Positions 47,523 to 56,258 of a DNA stretch of 64,000 nt are shown here, one piece after another. Position 1 is the stretch's first letter. Each line of letters opens with the position of its first letter. The translations under genes and the position numbers were made by a program. This stretch comes from Candidatus Saccharibacteria bacterium UBA6224 (GTDB taxonomy: Bacteria; Patescibacteriota; Saccharimonadia; Saccharimonadales; UBA4665), in NCBI GenBank assembly GCA_002441585.1, contig DJWS01000008.1, forward strand, positions 45,639-109,638, given 5' to 3'. The notes under the pieces were generated by a model. The model saw only the letters and a program-made list of their open reading frames with translations. It was not told where the DNA came from and searched no databases.

Positions 47523-48269
47523 ATGTCTCAAGATACTATTAGTCTCACCGTCGAGCCACGAGAAGTTACCGGTAAGGCAGTCAAGCACCTGCGCCGTAGC
47601 GGCATCGTGCCAGGGGTCATTCACGACCATGGCAAGGAGTCGGTCAATGTCCAGAGTGACTACAACAAGATCATGAAGGTCTACCGCGAGGCCGGTCGAC
47701 ACCATCCGGTTGAACTCACCGCCGGGGGCAAGAAATATTTAGCCATCATCAAGAAGGCGACTTTCGAGCCCAAGAAGAATCAGCTCAGTCACGTCGTGTT
47801 CAATGCCGTGGATGCCAAGCAGAAGGTCGAGGCAGCCATTCCGGTACGTCCGAAATATGACGAAGATAACGAGTCGAGCCCGGCCGAGCGCACTGGCCTT
47901 ATCGTATTGGCCAACCTCGACGAGGTATTAGTCGAAGCGGTGCCAAGCAAACTGCCCGATGCGCTTTACTACGATGCCGAAAAGCTAGTCGAAGTGGGCG
48001 ATCATCTGACGGTTGCCGACCTGATCGTACCCGAAGGTGTCGAGGTTAAGGCCGAGCCCGAACACGCCATTGCGACCGTTTACGAGCCAAGCGCGATTGC
48101 TGCTGCTAACGATGATGCCGGTGGAGATGCCGCAGCCGAAGATGCCGCGGATGTCGAATCCGAGCACGAAAGCACTGCCGAAGAGGGAACTCAGGCCGAT
48201 GAGATTCGACCAGGTGGTAAAGAACAAAAAGAGAGCAAAGACGAAGGGCGCAACCCCGAAAAACAATAG
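47523..48269 (+). CDS. rplY: Ribosomal protein bL25 (CTC/TL5 type) with acidic tail
   Basis: 248 aa. The N-terminal domain (ISLTVEPREVTGKAVKHLRRSGIVPGVIHDHG) binds 5S rRNA. The second beta domain (GLIVLANLDEVLVEAVPSKLPDALYYDAEKL, LTVADLIVPEGVEVKAEPEHAIATVYEP) is the CTC extension. About 60 further residues form an acidic Ala/Glu/Asp tail ending with a Lys/Glu-rich stretch. ATG 47523 has AGGAGG upstream (GACAGGAGGGAACAG), which rules out the longer frame. It is a single-gene unit with a strong terminator. Confidence 0.95.
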   Translation: MSQDTISLTVEPREVTGKAVKHLRRSGIVPGVIHDHGKESVNVQSDYNKIMKVYREAGRHHPVELTAGGKKYLAIIKKATFEPKKNQLSHVVFNAVDAKQKVEAAIPVRPKYDEDNESSPAERTGLIVLANLDEVLVEAVPSKLPDALYYDAEKLVEVGDHLTVADLIVPEGVEVKAEPEHAIATVYEPSAIAAANDDAGGDAAAEDAADVESEHESTAEEGTQADEIRPGGKEQKESKDEGRNPEKQ

Positions 48270-48288
48270 CTCGACGCATTCACGTCAA

Positions 48289-48320
48289 AACGGGCCCCGA
48301 GAGGGCCCGTTCTGTTTTTT
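48289..48320. terminator. Bidirectional terminator between bL25 and the ABC exporter
   Basis: AACGGGCCC (48289-48297) and GGGCCCGTT (48303-48311) form a 9-bp stem with a CGAGA loop. On the plus strand CTGTTTTTT follows. On the minus strand TTTTGAC follows, so it can serve both converging genes. Confidence 0.92.
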
Positions 48321-48325
48321 AGTCC

Positions 48326-50107
48326 CTATTCCTCGATGAATCCGCCGCTTTGGTGGGCCCACAGCTTGGCGTAGACACCCTTCTTTTTAAGCAGGGTTTT
48401 ATGTGAACCTTCTTCGACGATTTTGCCGTTGTCGAGGACGATGATGCGATCCATATGTTGGATAGTGCTGAGTCGGTGGGCGATGACGATGGTGGTGCGG
48501 CCTTCCATCAATTTCCACAAGGCGTCCTGAATGAGCACCTCGCTTTCGCTGTCTAGTGCCGAGGTCGCTTCGTCGAGCACCAGTATAGGGGCATCCTTGA
48601 GCATCGCCCGGGCGATGGCGACACGTTGGCGTTGACCGCCACTAAGCTTGACGCCGCGTTCTCCCACCAGAGTTTCGTAGCTGCTTGGTAGCTGGCTGAC
48701 AAATTCATGCGCATGCGCATGCTTGGCCACCCGTTCGATGTCAGTTTGATTAGCCAGGGGGTCCCCGTAGCCAATGTTTTCGGCAATCGAGCGGTGGAAC
48801 AACAATGGCTCCTGGGGGACATAGGCCAGTTTGGCATGCAGGTCGTCCTGGGTTATGGCGCGTGTGTTCTGGCCATCTATGCGGATTTCACCCGATTGGA
48901 CGTCAGAAAATCGCAACAGCAGGCGGGTAAAGCTGGTCTTGCCGGAACCAGAATGGCCGACCAAACCGATTTTCTCTCCCTCCTCGATTTTGATACTGAG
49001 CTTATCGAAAATAGGTTCATTAGCACCATTATGTACGAAAGTCACATTATCGAACTCGATGACGCCACGCTCGATTCGGCTGGGCTCGGGGTTCTCTGGA
49101 TCTTGGACTGCCGGAGTCTGCCCAAGTATGGCAACCATGTCGGTTGCATCACCAAAAGCGCGGTTATAGTTGCGCAAGCTGTTGTTGCCGAACGTGAATA
49201 GTTGTTCGACGACACTTGCGGTGTAGCTCAATATCAAGAACACCGTAGCTACGTTGGCTCGGAAGAACATGACCGACACGACAGCCATGACAAGTGAGCT
49301 GGCTGATATGGTACGAGTCAACATGCCCAGCGCGTTCATTTGTCTTTGGTGTAGTCGGGCCATGTCCATCAGGGCGGAGTGGGTGGTGTTGGTTGCCTTG
49401 CGAAACCGGACGCGTTCGTATTGACCACGAGCAAAACTTTTGACGGCCATAGCATTGGTGATAGCATCCGCCAGAAAACCAGTCTGCTTGCTTTCGGTAG
49501 AGGCGTATTTGGTGCCGACCCGTCGGACGGGTTTCGATATTTTGAAAGCAATCGTCAAAAAGATAAGTACATAGATGACTAAAGACAACACGAAAAGCGG
49601 TGCCCGCGGCAGTAATATTATGATGACGATGATGATGCCGGCAATCATCGGATAGACCTGGAAGACCGTCGTGTCGGCGATACGGACGTAACTACCAAGC
49701 AGCTTGTTGGTCTGTGAAACCAGCGAGCCGGTGAAATTGTTGGCGTGGAAGTCGGCCGTCTCATTCAGCATGTGGTCGAAGACCTCTTCGGCCATATCTC
49801 GTTGCATGTTGGCCTCCAGACGCCACATGAAGTGATCGACGATACGCCACATCAATATCCCGCTCAGCACCAGGACGATATAGCTGATCAGTGATGACCC
49901 AAAACTATCCCACAACTGGTTGGATTGGTAGTCGTGCGAAGCTAGACGACTTAGGACATCGGCCAGAATCAAGGCTGGCAGATAGCCGTTGACCAAGACT
50001 GTTATGGGCAAGCTTACGCCCAGCGCTATGACATATCGTGGATAGCGCAGCACGCGGCGCCAATAAAAGGACGCGACTAGATTGGATTTGGCCGGATGTT
50101 TGTTCAT
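48326..50107 (-). CDS. ABC transporter, fused membrane and ATPase domains (MsbA/HlyB-type)
   Basis: 593 aa exporter half-transporter. About six membrane helices lie within residues 25-330 (VIALGVSLPITVLVNGYLPALILADVL, SSLISYIVLVLSGILMW, MIAGIIIVIIILLPRAPLFVLSLVIYVLIFLTIAF). The ATPase domain has Walker A GLVGHSGSGKTSFTR, Q-loop YVPQEPLLFH, signature LSGGQRQRVAIARAM, Walker B ILVLDEATSALD and switch His AHRLST. AGGAGG stands before ATG on the minus strand. It probably works as a homodimer; substrate (lipid, peptide or drug) unknown. Confidence 0.94.
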   Translation of the reverse strand: MNKHPAKSNLVASFYWRRVLRYPRYVIALGVSLPITVLVNGYLPALILADVLSRLASHDYQSNQLWDSFGSSLISYIVLVLSGILMWRIVDHFMWRLEANMQRDMAEEVFDHMLNETADFHANNFTGSLVSQTNKLLGSYVRIADTTVFQVYPMIAGIIIVIIILLPRAPLFVLSLVIYVLIFLTIAFKISKPVRRVGTKYASTESKQTGFLADAITNAMAVKSFARGQYERVRFRKATNTTHSALMDMARLHQRQMNALGMLTRTISASSLVMAVVSVMFFRANVATVFLILSYTASVVEQLFTFGNNSLRNYNRAFGDATDMVAILGQTPAVQDPENPEPSRIERGVIEFDNVTFVHNGANEPIFDKLSIKIEEGEKIGLVGHSGSGKTSFTRLLLRFSDVQSGEIRIDGQNTRAITQDDLHAKLAYVPQEPLLFHRSIAENIGYGDPLANQTDIERVAKHAHAHEFVSQLPSSYETLVGERGVKLSGGQRQRVAIARAMLKDAPILVLDEATSALDSESEVLIQDALWKLMEGRTTIVIAHRLSTIQHMDRIIVLDNGKIVEEGSHKTLLKKKGVYAKLWAHQSGGFIEE

Positions 50108-50288
50108 GATACCTCGCCTCCTGCGAAGTCTATTGATTGAGAGGTCGTTGAAATTTTTGAGTTAAAATTTATGGTTACGGGAGAATGTTAGCGAGTCGCG
50201 GTCACGACGATACCAAACACAGATCGTATTGTGATTTTCATGGTTCTTTCGCCGCTCCAGCTTAATTGCTAAATAATACCCCGTATCA

Positions 50289-50342
50289 TATACTGTCGTA
50301 GTAAAGAACGCAACCATTTTACAGGTTGCGAACCTACGCCAC
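50289..50342 (+). promoter_or_regulatory. -10 box and leader hairpin of the tail-anchored protein gene
   Basis: TATACT (50289-50294) gives a start near 50301. The about 42-nt leader holds CGCAACC/GGTTGCG (50309-50315 and 50324-50330), a perfect 7-bp stem, and no ribosome site before ATG 50343. The rest of the about 235-bp gap to the divergent ABC gene shows nothing I can name. Confidence 0.5.
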
Positions 50343-52028
50343 ATGGAACATGACAGGTTTAAGCCTCCAGCCAAGGAGGCGACTAACACGTTTGAGGGCG
50401 ATGACGACGACTCAAGCGCCAAGAAAAAGAAGCAGCGAGCGAAAGACATTGCTCGATTTCTTGCCGCCCAGAATATCGATAAACCCCAAGCAGTCAATGC
50501 TCCGCCGAAGGAGGAACGTTCTATATGGCAGAAGCTGACGGGTCAGTCGGCCGAAGAAGACAAACCGCGAGAATTGGACGATGAGGCGGATCAGGATAAA
50601 ACCGACGAAGCAATTGATAAAAACGACCAGCTTGAGGCGGACCGCCCTGTCGATGAGCTGTCGGAGCAGGAGCAAATCGTTACGGCTGAGGCCTACGTAG
50701 AGGAGCGTCTGCATGAGCTGGCCGATGAAGAACTTTCAGCGGCAGAACGCGACGAGGCTATGCCGGAGGCCCACAATGCAGCGGTGGCGTTCCTGGCGAC
50801 ATTACGCGAGCGTTTGGCTCGCGCGGCTGACGGGGAGGCGTCAGTCGAAGAGGTCATCGAAAGCTCATACGAAGAAGTCGTTGGTGCTTCGAGGCCGGCG
50901 GTCGGCACTGAAATGCCTATAGAATTGACGCACGAAGCGACGATCCCGCTTGGAGACAACGCGGCAAATATTCCACCCCCGCCCAGTACACCCAGGCGTT
51001 CGACACCGAATCCCGAAGATCCACGACGTCGTCACCAAGAAGCCGACGCAGGTGGAGCCACGGCCCCGGAGGTTCTATCGACAGCAGCTAACATGGCTGC
51101 TGCTGGCGAGCGCACGATTCCCATCGAAGAAGCAATGTATTTTGAGCGGCGAGCACAACAGCGGGGACTGCTAGTCGGGGGCATCGTCGGCTATCTGATT
51201 GGACGCCGGCGGGGTCGGATTAAGACCGAGAAACGCATGGCTCGGGTGCAACAACAGCTTGAGAAGCAAGTTGTTGAAGTCCAGCAACAAGTCATAAGAA
51301 AAGAAGCCGAGCTTGAGCGGACGGTCAATTCTCATCGACGCGAAACGTACGCTTCTGAGCAGGCATATAAGGCTGAACGGTTAAACGAAGCGAGGCAAAG
51401 TCCGGCGTCACAGGAAATCCACATAGACAGACCTAAGACCAGAGCTGAACATACTGCTACGGCTTCTGCTGCTGCCAACGTGCCCTCCATCGAACGTCAG
51501 GGTCGGGCGCCAGTATCCGCGCACGGCATTGCTGCGGAGCGAGCATTGACCATAAATACTCCAGTGGCCGAGATGAGCCGCCAAGAGCTCTTGAACGAGA
51601 GCGCCAACATTCGGGTGGGTGAGTCTAACTTGCGTCGTGTGTATGATGCCCGCTTGGTTGATGAGAGCGGGCTACGTCGCCTGGTCCAAGAATATAAAGC
51701 CGGACATGATATGCGCCGAGTCTTGGCCCGAGAATTTCTTATAAAGGAGCTACGGTTCGAGCGAGATCCTCAGTTACGCCAAGCAGTCCTGGACGATCCA
51801 TCCGGCATCAGGGGTGGTGGAGTCTCCCAACAATCGCTTACCCAGCACCGCACCGACTCATCATCAGTCGACTTGCCCGGTGGGGGCCCGAAGGCAGCTG
51901 CTCCCCGTGCCGGGTCAAATACGCGCCGTAACCAGCAAACATCAGTGTCTCCGGCCATCTTGGCTCTACTGACTTTCCTCACCATCGCCCTGGCTCTCTA
52001 CGCCCTGTGGCTGACCGTCACGCGTTAA
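50343..52028 (+). CDS. Large acidic/coiled-coil protein with glycine-zipper and C-terminal anchor
   Basis: 561 aa, unknown family. Regions: a highly acidic N-terminal half (residues 1-230, Glu/Asp-rich, probably disordered with helices such as EQIVTAEAYVEERLHELADEELS), a Pro-rich linker, and a short glycine-rich hydrophobic piece GLLVGGIVGYLIGRRRGRIKTEKR (about 277-300). A charged coiled coil follows (ARVQQQLEKQVVEVQQQVIRKEAELERTVNSHRRE). A helical domain (MSRQELLNESANIRVGESNLRRVYDARLVDESGLRRLVQEYKAG) and a single C-terminal membrane helix (ILALLTFLTIALALYALWLTV) end it. Tail anchoring would leave almost all of it in the cytoplasm. Confidence 0.78.
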   Translation: MEHDRFKPPAKEATNTFEGDDDDSSAKKKKQRAKDIARFLAAQNIDKPQAVNAPPKEERSIWQKLTGQSAEEDKPRELDDEADQDKTDEAIDKNDQLEADRPVDELSEQEQIVTAEAYVEERLHELADEELSAAERDEAMPEAHNAAVAFLATLRERLARAADGEASVEEVIESSYEEVVGASRPAVGTEMPIELTHEATIPLGDNAANIPPPPSTPRRSTPNPEDPRRRHQEADAGGATAPEVLSTAANMAAAGERTIPIEEAMYFERRAQQRGLLVGGIVGYLIGRRRGRIKTEKRMARVQQQLEKQVVEVQQQVIRKEAELERTVNSHRRETYASEQAYKAERLNEARQSPASQEIHIDRPKTRAEHTATASAAANVPSIERQGRAPVSAHGIAAERALTINTPVAEMSRQELLNESANIRVGESNLRRVYDARLVDESGLRRLVQEYKAGHDMRRVLAREFLIKELRFERDPQLRQAVLDDPSGIRGGGVSQQSLTQHRTDSSSVDLPGGGPKAAAPRAGSNTRRNQQTSVSPAILALLTFLTIALALYALWLTVTR

Positions 52029-52047
52029 TCGGGTACAATAGGATTTC

Positions 52048-52953
52048 ATGCAAAAGATACTGCTTTATTACAAATTCGCACCAATTGCCGATACGCAGGC
52101 GATGGTCCTCTGGCAGAGAACGCTCTGCGAGAGTCTTGATTTGCGTGGACGGATTCTCATCAGCCCCCATGGGCTCAATGGTACGGTGGGGGGTGATATC
52201 ACCGACCTCAAACGTTATATCAAGGCCACCAAAAGCTATCCGGCGTTCAAAGATATCGTCTTCAAATGGAGCGATGGCAGTCGTGAGCATTTTCCGCGCC
52301 TGAGCGTCCGGGCCCGCAAAGAGATAGTCGGCTTTCATGCACCAGATGAGACCAGGGTTGATGAACATGGTGTCGTCGGCGGCGGCAAGCACCTCAAGCC
52401 AAAACAGGTCCATGATTTGGTCGAAAAATTCGGTGACGATGTCGTCTTCTTTGATGGCCGTAATGCTCATGAAGCGGCTATAGGCAAGTTCAAGAATGCC
52501 GTGGTGCCCGACACCAAGACCTCACGTGACTTCATTCCAGAGCTAGAAAGTGGCAAATATGACGAGCTCAAGCACAAGAAGGTCGTGACATACTGCACTG
52601 GTGGAATCCGCTGTGAAATCCTAAGCAGCCTGATGATAAATCGAGGTTTTACGGATGTGTACCAGATCGATGGGGGTATCGTAAAGTATGGCGAAGCCTA
52701 TGGCGATGATGGACTGTGGGAGGGCAGCTTGCGCGTCTTTGATGATCGCATGACGATTGATTTTTCCGACCACGCAAAGACGATTGGGCAATGCATCCAT
52801 TGTCAGGGCAGTACTTCTAACTACGAAAACTGCGCCCTAGCAAGCTGCAATGACTTGGTGTTAATCTGCCAGGACTGTAAGCAAGATCCAGCCAAACTCT
52901 ACCACTCGCTTGAATGTAGGCGGAAGTCGCTGGGTATTACTCCCACTCAATAG
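52048..52953 (+). CDS. trhO: tRNA uridine 5-hydroxylase TrhO (rhodanese family, YceA)
   Basis: 301 aa. Oxygen-dependent hydroxylation of U34 in some tRNAs is the known role of this family. N-terminal acylphosphatase-like part (GRILISPHGLNGTVGGDITDLKRYI), a rhodanese domain with active-site Cys in VTYCTGGIRCEILSS, and a C-terminal Cys-rich region (CIHCQGSTSNYENCALASCNDLVLICQDCK) likely to bind zinc. TACAAT (52034-52039) lies 8 nt before ATG. It converges on guaA with a 17-bp overlap of the gene ends. Confidence 0.93.
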   Translation: MQKILLYYKFAPIADTQAMVLWQRTLCESLDLRGRILISPHGLNGTVGGDITDLKRYIKATKSYPAFKDIVFKWSDGSREHFPRLSVRARKEIVGFHAPDETRVDEHGVVGGGKHLKPKQVHDLVEKFGDDVVFFDGRNAHEAAIGKFKNAVVPDTKTSRDFIPELESGKYDELKHKKVVTYCTGGIRCEILSSLMINRGFTDVYQIDGGIVKYGEAYGDDGLWEGSLRVFDDRMTIDFSDHAKTIGQCIHCQGSTSNYENCALASCNDLVLICQDCKQDPAKLYHSLECRRKSLGITPTQ

Positions 52954-54475
52954 TGCCAGGCGGTTTAGAGGTTATGTCGTAAACGACGCGGTTGATGCCG
53001 CGAACTTCGCCGATGATACGGCTCGACATTGTGGCAAGCAAATCATGTGGCAGGCGTGACCAGTCGGCCGTCATGCCGTCGGTACTACCGACACAGCGGA
53101 TAGCGGCCACCTGCTCATAAGTTCTGCCGTCGCCCATGACGCCGACGGATTTTATTGGCAACAATACAGCAAAGAACTGCCACACATCAGGTCGTATGGC
53201 ATGATTGTCTATTTCGTGGCGGACGATGGCATCGGCTCGGCGTAACACATCAATGGCCTCGGGGGTTACCTCGCCGATGATGCGGATAGCCAGGCCAGGT
53301 CCGGGGAACGGTTGGCGCTGGACGATCGCGTCCGGCAGACCTAACGCACTACCTAGTTGCCTCACCTCGTCCTTAAATAGTTCGCGTAGTGGCTCGATTA
53401 GTTTCAGCTTCATCTTCTCGGGTAAGCCGCCGACGTTATGGTGTGACTTTATGGTTACCGACGGTCCGTTGACCGAGACGGATTCAATGACGTCAGGATA
53501 AAGGGTGCCTTGGACTAGGAACTTCGTGTTCGGAGTTTTCTTGGCCTCGGCGTCGAAAACGTTGATGAACTCATTGCCGATTATCTTGCGCTTTTGTTCG
53601 GGGTCGGTTACGCCCGCCAGCTTTTTATAGAAGGTATCTGCCGCCCTCACTGGTCGTACGTTCAGGCCGATTTCTTTGTAGGCCGCTAAGACTTGCTCAT
53701 ACTCGTCTTGGCGCAGCAGCCCGGTATCGACGAATATGCATGTCTGCTGGTTGCCGATGGCACGATCGACCAGGGTGGCCGCCACGGAGGAATCAACACC
53801 ACCAGACAGGGCACAGATGACGTTGGAGTCACCGACGGTCTTGCGTATGTACGCAATCTGAGAATCTAGTATCGATTCGGCGGACCAGTCGCCGCGAAAG
53901 CCACACAAGTCGAAAAAGCTTCGGAGGATATTCTTACCTTCTTTACTATGAGCAACTTCGGGGTGGAACTGGAGTCCGAAAAGCTTTTGCCCAGGGTTTT
54001 CCATGGCGCAGATTATGCCGCCGCTTTTAGCGGTGATAGCAAACCCGTCCGGGACTTTGGAAACATAGTCACCGTGACTCATCCAGACAGTACTGCCGTC
54101 AGCCTTGGTGTCCAGCAGTGTGCTGGCGGACTCGGCCGTCAACTTGGCGTTGCCGTATTCACGAGTGTTGGATGCCTCGACGACTCCGCCGAGTGTCCGG
54201 GCCAGTAACTGCATGCCGTAGCAAATCCCAAGTATCGGTACTTTTTGTTCCAGAAGCTGCGGGTCGAACGATGGGGCGTCCATTTCGTAGACCGAGTTCG
54301 GGCCGCCTGATAGCACGATGCCGAGAGGCTCGTGAGACATGATTTCATCGACACTACTACGGAAAGGTAGGATGATGCTGTATACGCCGAGTTCGCGACT
54401 GGCGCGAGTGATTAGTTGTGTGTACTGGGATCCGTAATCAAGAATGACCAGCGTCTGTTGTGTGGCAGTATTCAT
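52937..54475 (-). CDS. guaA: GMP synthase (glutamine-hydrolysing)
   Basis: 512 aa, full length. Converts XMP to GMP using glutamine and ATP. The glutaminase domain has ILGICYGMQLLAR (Cys) and FHPEVAHSKEG (His, Glu). The synthetase has the PP-loop ALSGGVDSSVAATLVDRA. The dimerisation end has DWSRLPHDLL and NRVVYDITSKPPGTIEWE. It is the second gene of the guaB-guaA operon, 1 bp after guaB. Confidence 0.97.
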   Translation of the reverse strand: MNTATQQTLVILDYGSQYTQLITRASRELGVYSIILPFRSSVDEIMSHEPLGIVLSGGPNSVYEMDAPSFDPQLLEQKVPILGICYGMQLLARTLGGVVEASNTREYGNAKLTAESASTLLDTKADGSTVWMSHGDYVSKVPDGFAITAKSGGIICAMENPGQKLFGLQFHPEVAHSKEGKNILRSFFDLCGFRGDWSAESILDSQIAYIRKTVGDSNVICALSGGVDSSVAATLVDRAIGNQQTCIFVDTGLLRQDEYEQVLAAYKEIGLNVRPVRAADTFYKKLAGVTDPEQKRKIIGNEFINVFDAEAKKTPNTKFLVQGTLYPDVIESVSVNGPSVTIKSHHNVGGLPEKMKLKLIEPLRELFKDEVRQLGSALGLPDAIVQRQPFPGPGLAIRIIGEVTPEAIDVLRRADAIVRHEIDNHAIRPDVWQFFAVLLPIKSVGVMGDGRTYEQVAAIRCVGSTDGMTADWSRLPHDLLATMSSRIIGEVRGINRVVYDITSKPPGTIEWE

Positions 54476-54476
54476 A

Positions 54477-55610
54477 TCAATAATTTTGGCCAGAATTGGT
54501 GATGAACAAATCGTGCGGGTGACTCTCGGTCAAGCTAGCTTGGGTTATCTGCATGAACTGTGCCGTCTGCCACAGCTCGGCTAAGTTCTTGGCACCGACG
54601 TAGTACATGCCGGAGTGGATGCCGCCAACCATTTGGTCAATCAGTTCTTTGACGGTGCCCGAGCAGGGCACGAGCCCTTCGACACCTTCGGCCACCAACA
54701 CATCGCCTTGATAGCTTTTGCCGTGGAACTCGTCCTCGCTGCTGATTTTCAGACCTTGTTCCATAGCTGCGATCGAGCCCATGCCTCGGTAGGTCTTGAA
54801 CGTGTAGCTGTCTGACCCATCGATAATGTCCTGAAAGCGTCCAGGAACATGTTCGGGGGCGAGCTTAACGACATGGCCGGGCGATTCCTCGGTGGCGGCG
54901 AACATGCGCCCCATCATGACCGTCGAAGCGCCGGCCGCCAAAGCCTTCATGGCATCGCCAGAATAAATAATACCGCCGTCAGCGATGACCGGAACGGCGG
55001 CGTGCTTGGCGATACTTACCGTATCTAGAAGGGCGGTTAGTTGAGGAACGCCCATGCCGGATACGACCCTCGTCGAACAAATGGCGCCCGGTCCCATGCC
55101 GACTCGTAAGCCGTCGGCACCGGCGTCGATGAGTGCCTGAGCACCTTCGCTAGTGGCGATGCTGCCGGCAATAACGTCGACCTGGTAATGTTTCTTTATG
55201 TATACCAGGGTGTCGATGACCTTTTTGGCGTAGCCATGAGCCGAATCCACGACGATGACGTCGACGCCAGCTTCGACTAGTTTCTCGACGCGAGATTCGA
55301 AGCCAGCGCTGGAGCCGACGGCCGCCCCGACGAGTTGCTTGGCATCCTTGACCTTACGAACTTCGGCGGCCTGATCATCTATGGTGAGGTTGCGGTGGAT
55401 GATGCCGATGCCGCCCAGCTTAGCCAAGGCGATGGCTAACTTGTGCTCGGTCACCGTGTCCATTGGTGCGGATACGAACGGGTTTTTGATTCTAATGTTT
55501 TTGGTGAGCTGAGTGTCCAGAGCGATCTCGGATCGATCGAAGCCGCTGTAGCCGGGCTTGAGTAGGACGTCGTTGAATGTAAGCGCAAGAGATAGTGTAG
55601 TGTTATGCAT
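54477..55610 (-). CDS. guaB: IMP dehydrogenase without CBS domains
   Basis: 377 aa, compared with about 490 for usual IMPDH. Oxidises IMP to XMP with NAD. Visible: LTFNDVLLKPGYS, SAPMDTVTEHKLAIALAKLGGIGIIHRN, VDSAHGY, GMGPGAICSTRVVSGMGVPQ (catalytic Cys), IADGGIIYSGDAMKALAAGAS and YRGMGSIAAM (mobile flap start). The Bateman/CBS module, which carries allosteric control, is missing. GMP reductase is an alternative for a short protein, but the flap and the guaA neighbour favour IMPDH. It is followed directly by guaA. Confidence 0.92.
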   Translation of the reverse strand: MHNTTLSLALTFNDVLLKPGYSGFDRSEIALDTQLTKNIRIKNPFVSAPMDTVTEHKLAIALAKLGGIGIIHRNLTIDDQAAEVRKVKDAKQLVGAAVGSSAGFESRVEKLVEAGVDVIVVDSAHGYAKKVIDTLVYIKKHYQVDVIAGSIATSEGAQALIDAGADGLRVGMGPGAICSTRVVSGMGVPQLTALLDTVSIAKHAAVPVIADGGIIYSGDAMKALAAGASTVMMGRMFAATEESPGHVVKLAPEHVPGRFQDIIDGSDSYTFKTYRGMGSIAAMEQGLKISSEDEFHGKSYQGDVLVAEGVEGLVPCSGTVKELIDQMVGGIHSGMYYVGAKNLAELWQTAQFMQITQASLTESHPHDLFITNSGQNY

Positions 55611-55685
55611 AAGCTAGTTTAGTATGGGCCGGAGCGTAGTGTCAAACCGACCGGACAGTTAATAATCGCGTGGTATCATGACGAT

Positions 55686-56231
55686 ATGCCGCACATCCAT
55701 ACCGCTCCAAACCAGCATGATATGACGGTCAGTGCCTACATCGTTCGGCTTGATGAGAGCGAGCCGCTGGGCCTGGTGCACATGCATCGCAAACACGGTA
55801 AATTGTTACAAATCGGCGGTCACATCGAGCTCGACGAGACACCCTGGCAATCATTAGCTCACGAAATCGTCGAAGAGAGTGGCTATGACCTGACTCAGCT
55901 CGAATTGCTCCAGCCGGACGAATCGATCCCGGACATCAGCGGGATGGTTATCCATCCGGTACCGTTCATGGTCAATACTCACAAAATAAGCGACGAACAC
56001 TACCATTCGGACATGGCCTATGCCTTTGTCACGAATGAGTTGCCGAAGGGGAAGCCAGCCAGCGGTGAATCGCAAGACTTGCGCTGGCTGAGCCTAGACC
56101 AGCTTTTAGAAACGGCCGCTCGCGATAACGCCAAGATTTACGAATTGGTCATGGCACGTTATCTCAAGGCTTATCACCGCGTACAGACCAGTCTTTTCTC
56201 GACCGACAAGCCAACATCCAGCTCCATGTAG
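55686..56231 (+). CDS. Nudix hydrolase
   Basis: 181 aa. The Nudix box is IGGHIELDETPWQSLAHEIVEESGYD, close to Gx5Ex7REUxEExGU with His for the usual Arg. It should cleave a nucleoside diphosphate linked to another group; substrate unknown. Start ATG 55686 lies 6 nt after TATCAT (55674-55679, extended -10). It stands 27 bp before uvrC on the same strand, but uvrC has its own -10 box. Confidence 0.88.
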   Translation: MPHIHTAPNQHDMTVSAYIVRLDESEPLGLVHMHRKHGKLLQIGGHIELDETPWQSLAHEIVEESGYDLTQLELLQPDESIPDISGMVIHPVPFMVNTHKISDEHYHSDMAYAFVTNELPKGKPASGESQDLRWLSLDQLLETAARDNAKIYELVMARYLKAYHRVQTSLFSTDKPTSSSM

Positions 56232-56258
56232 TAACCAGTTATCGCGTATACTGTATCT

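Noticed and set aside
50162..50497. 111-aa minus-strand frame before the tail-anchored protein
   Set aside because: It overlaps the start of a well-supported gene in antisense and has no ribosome site or promoter.
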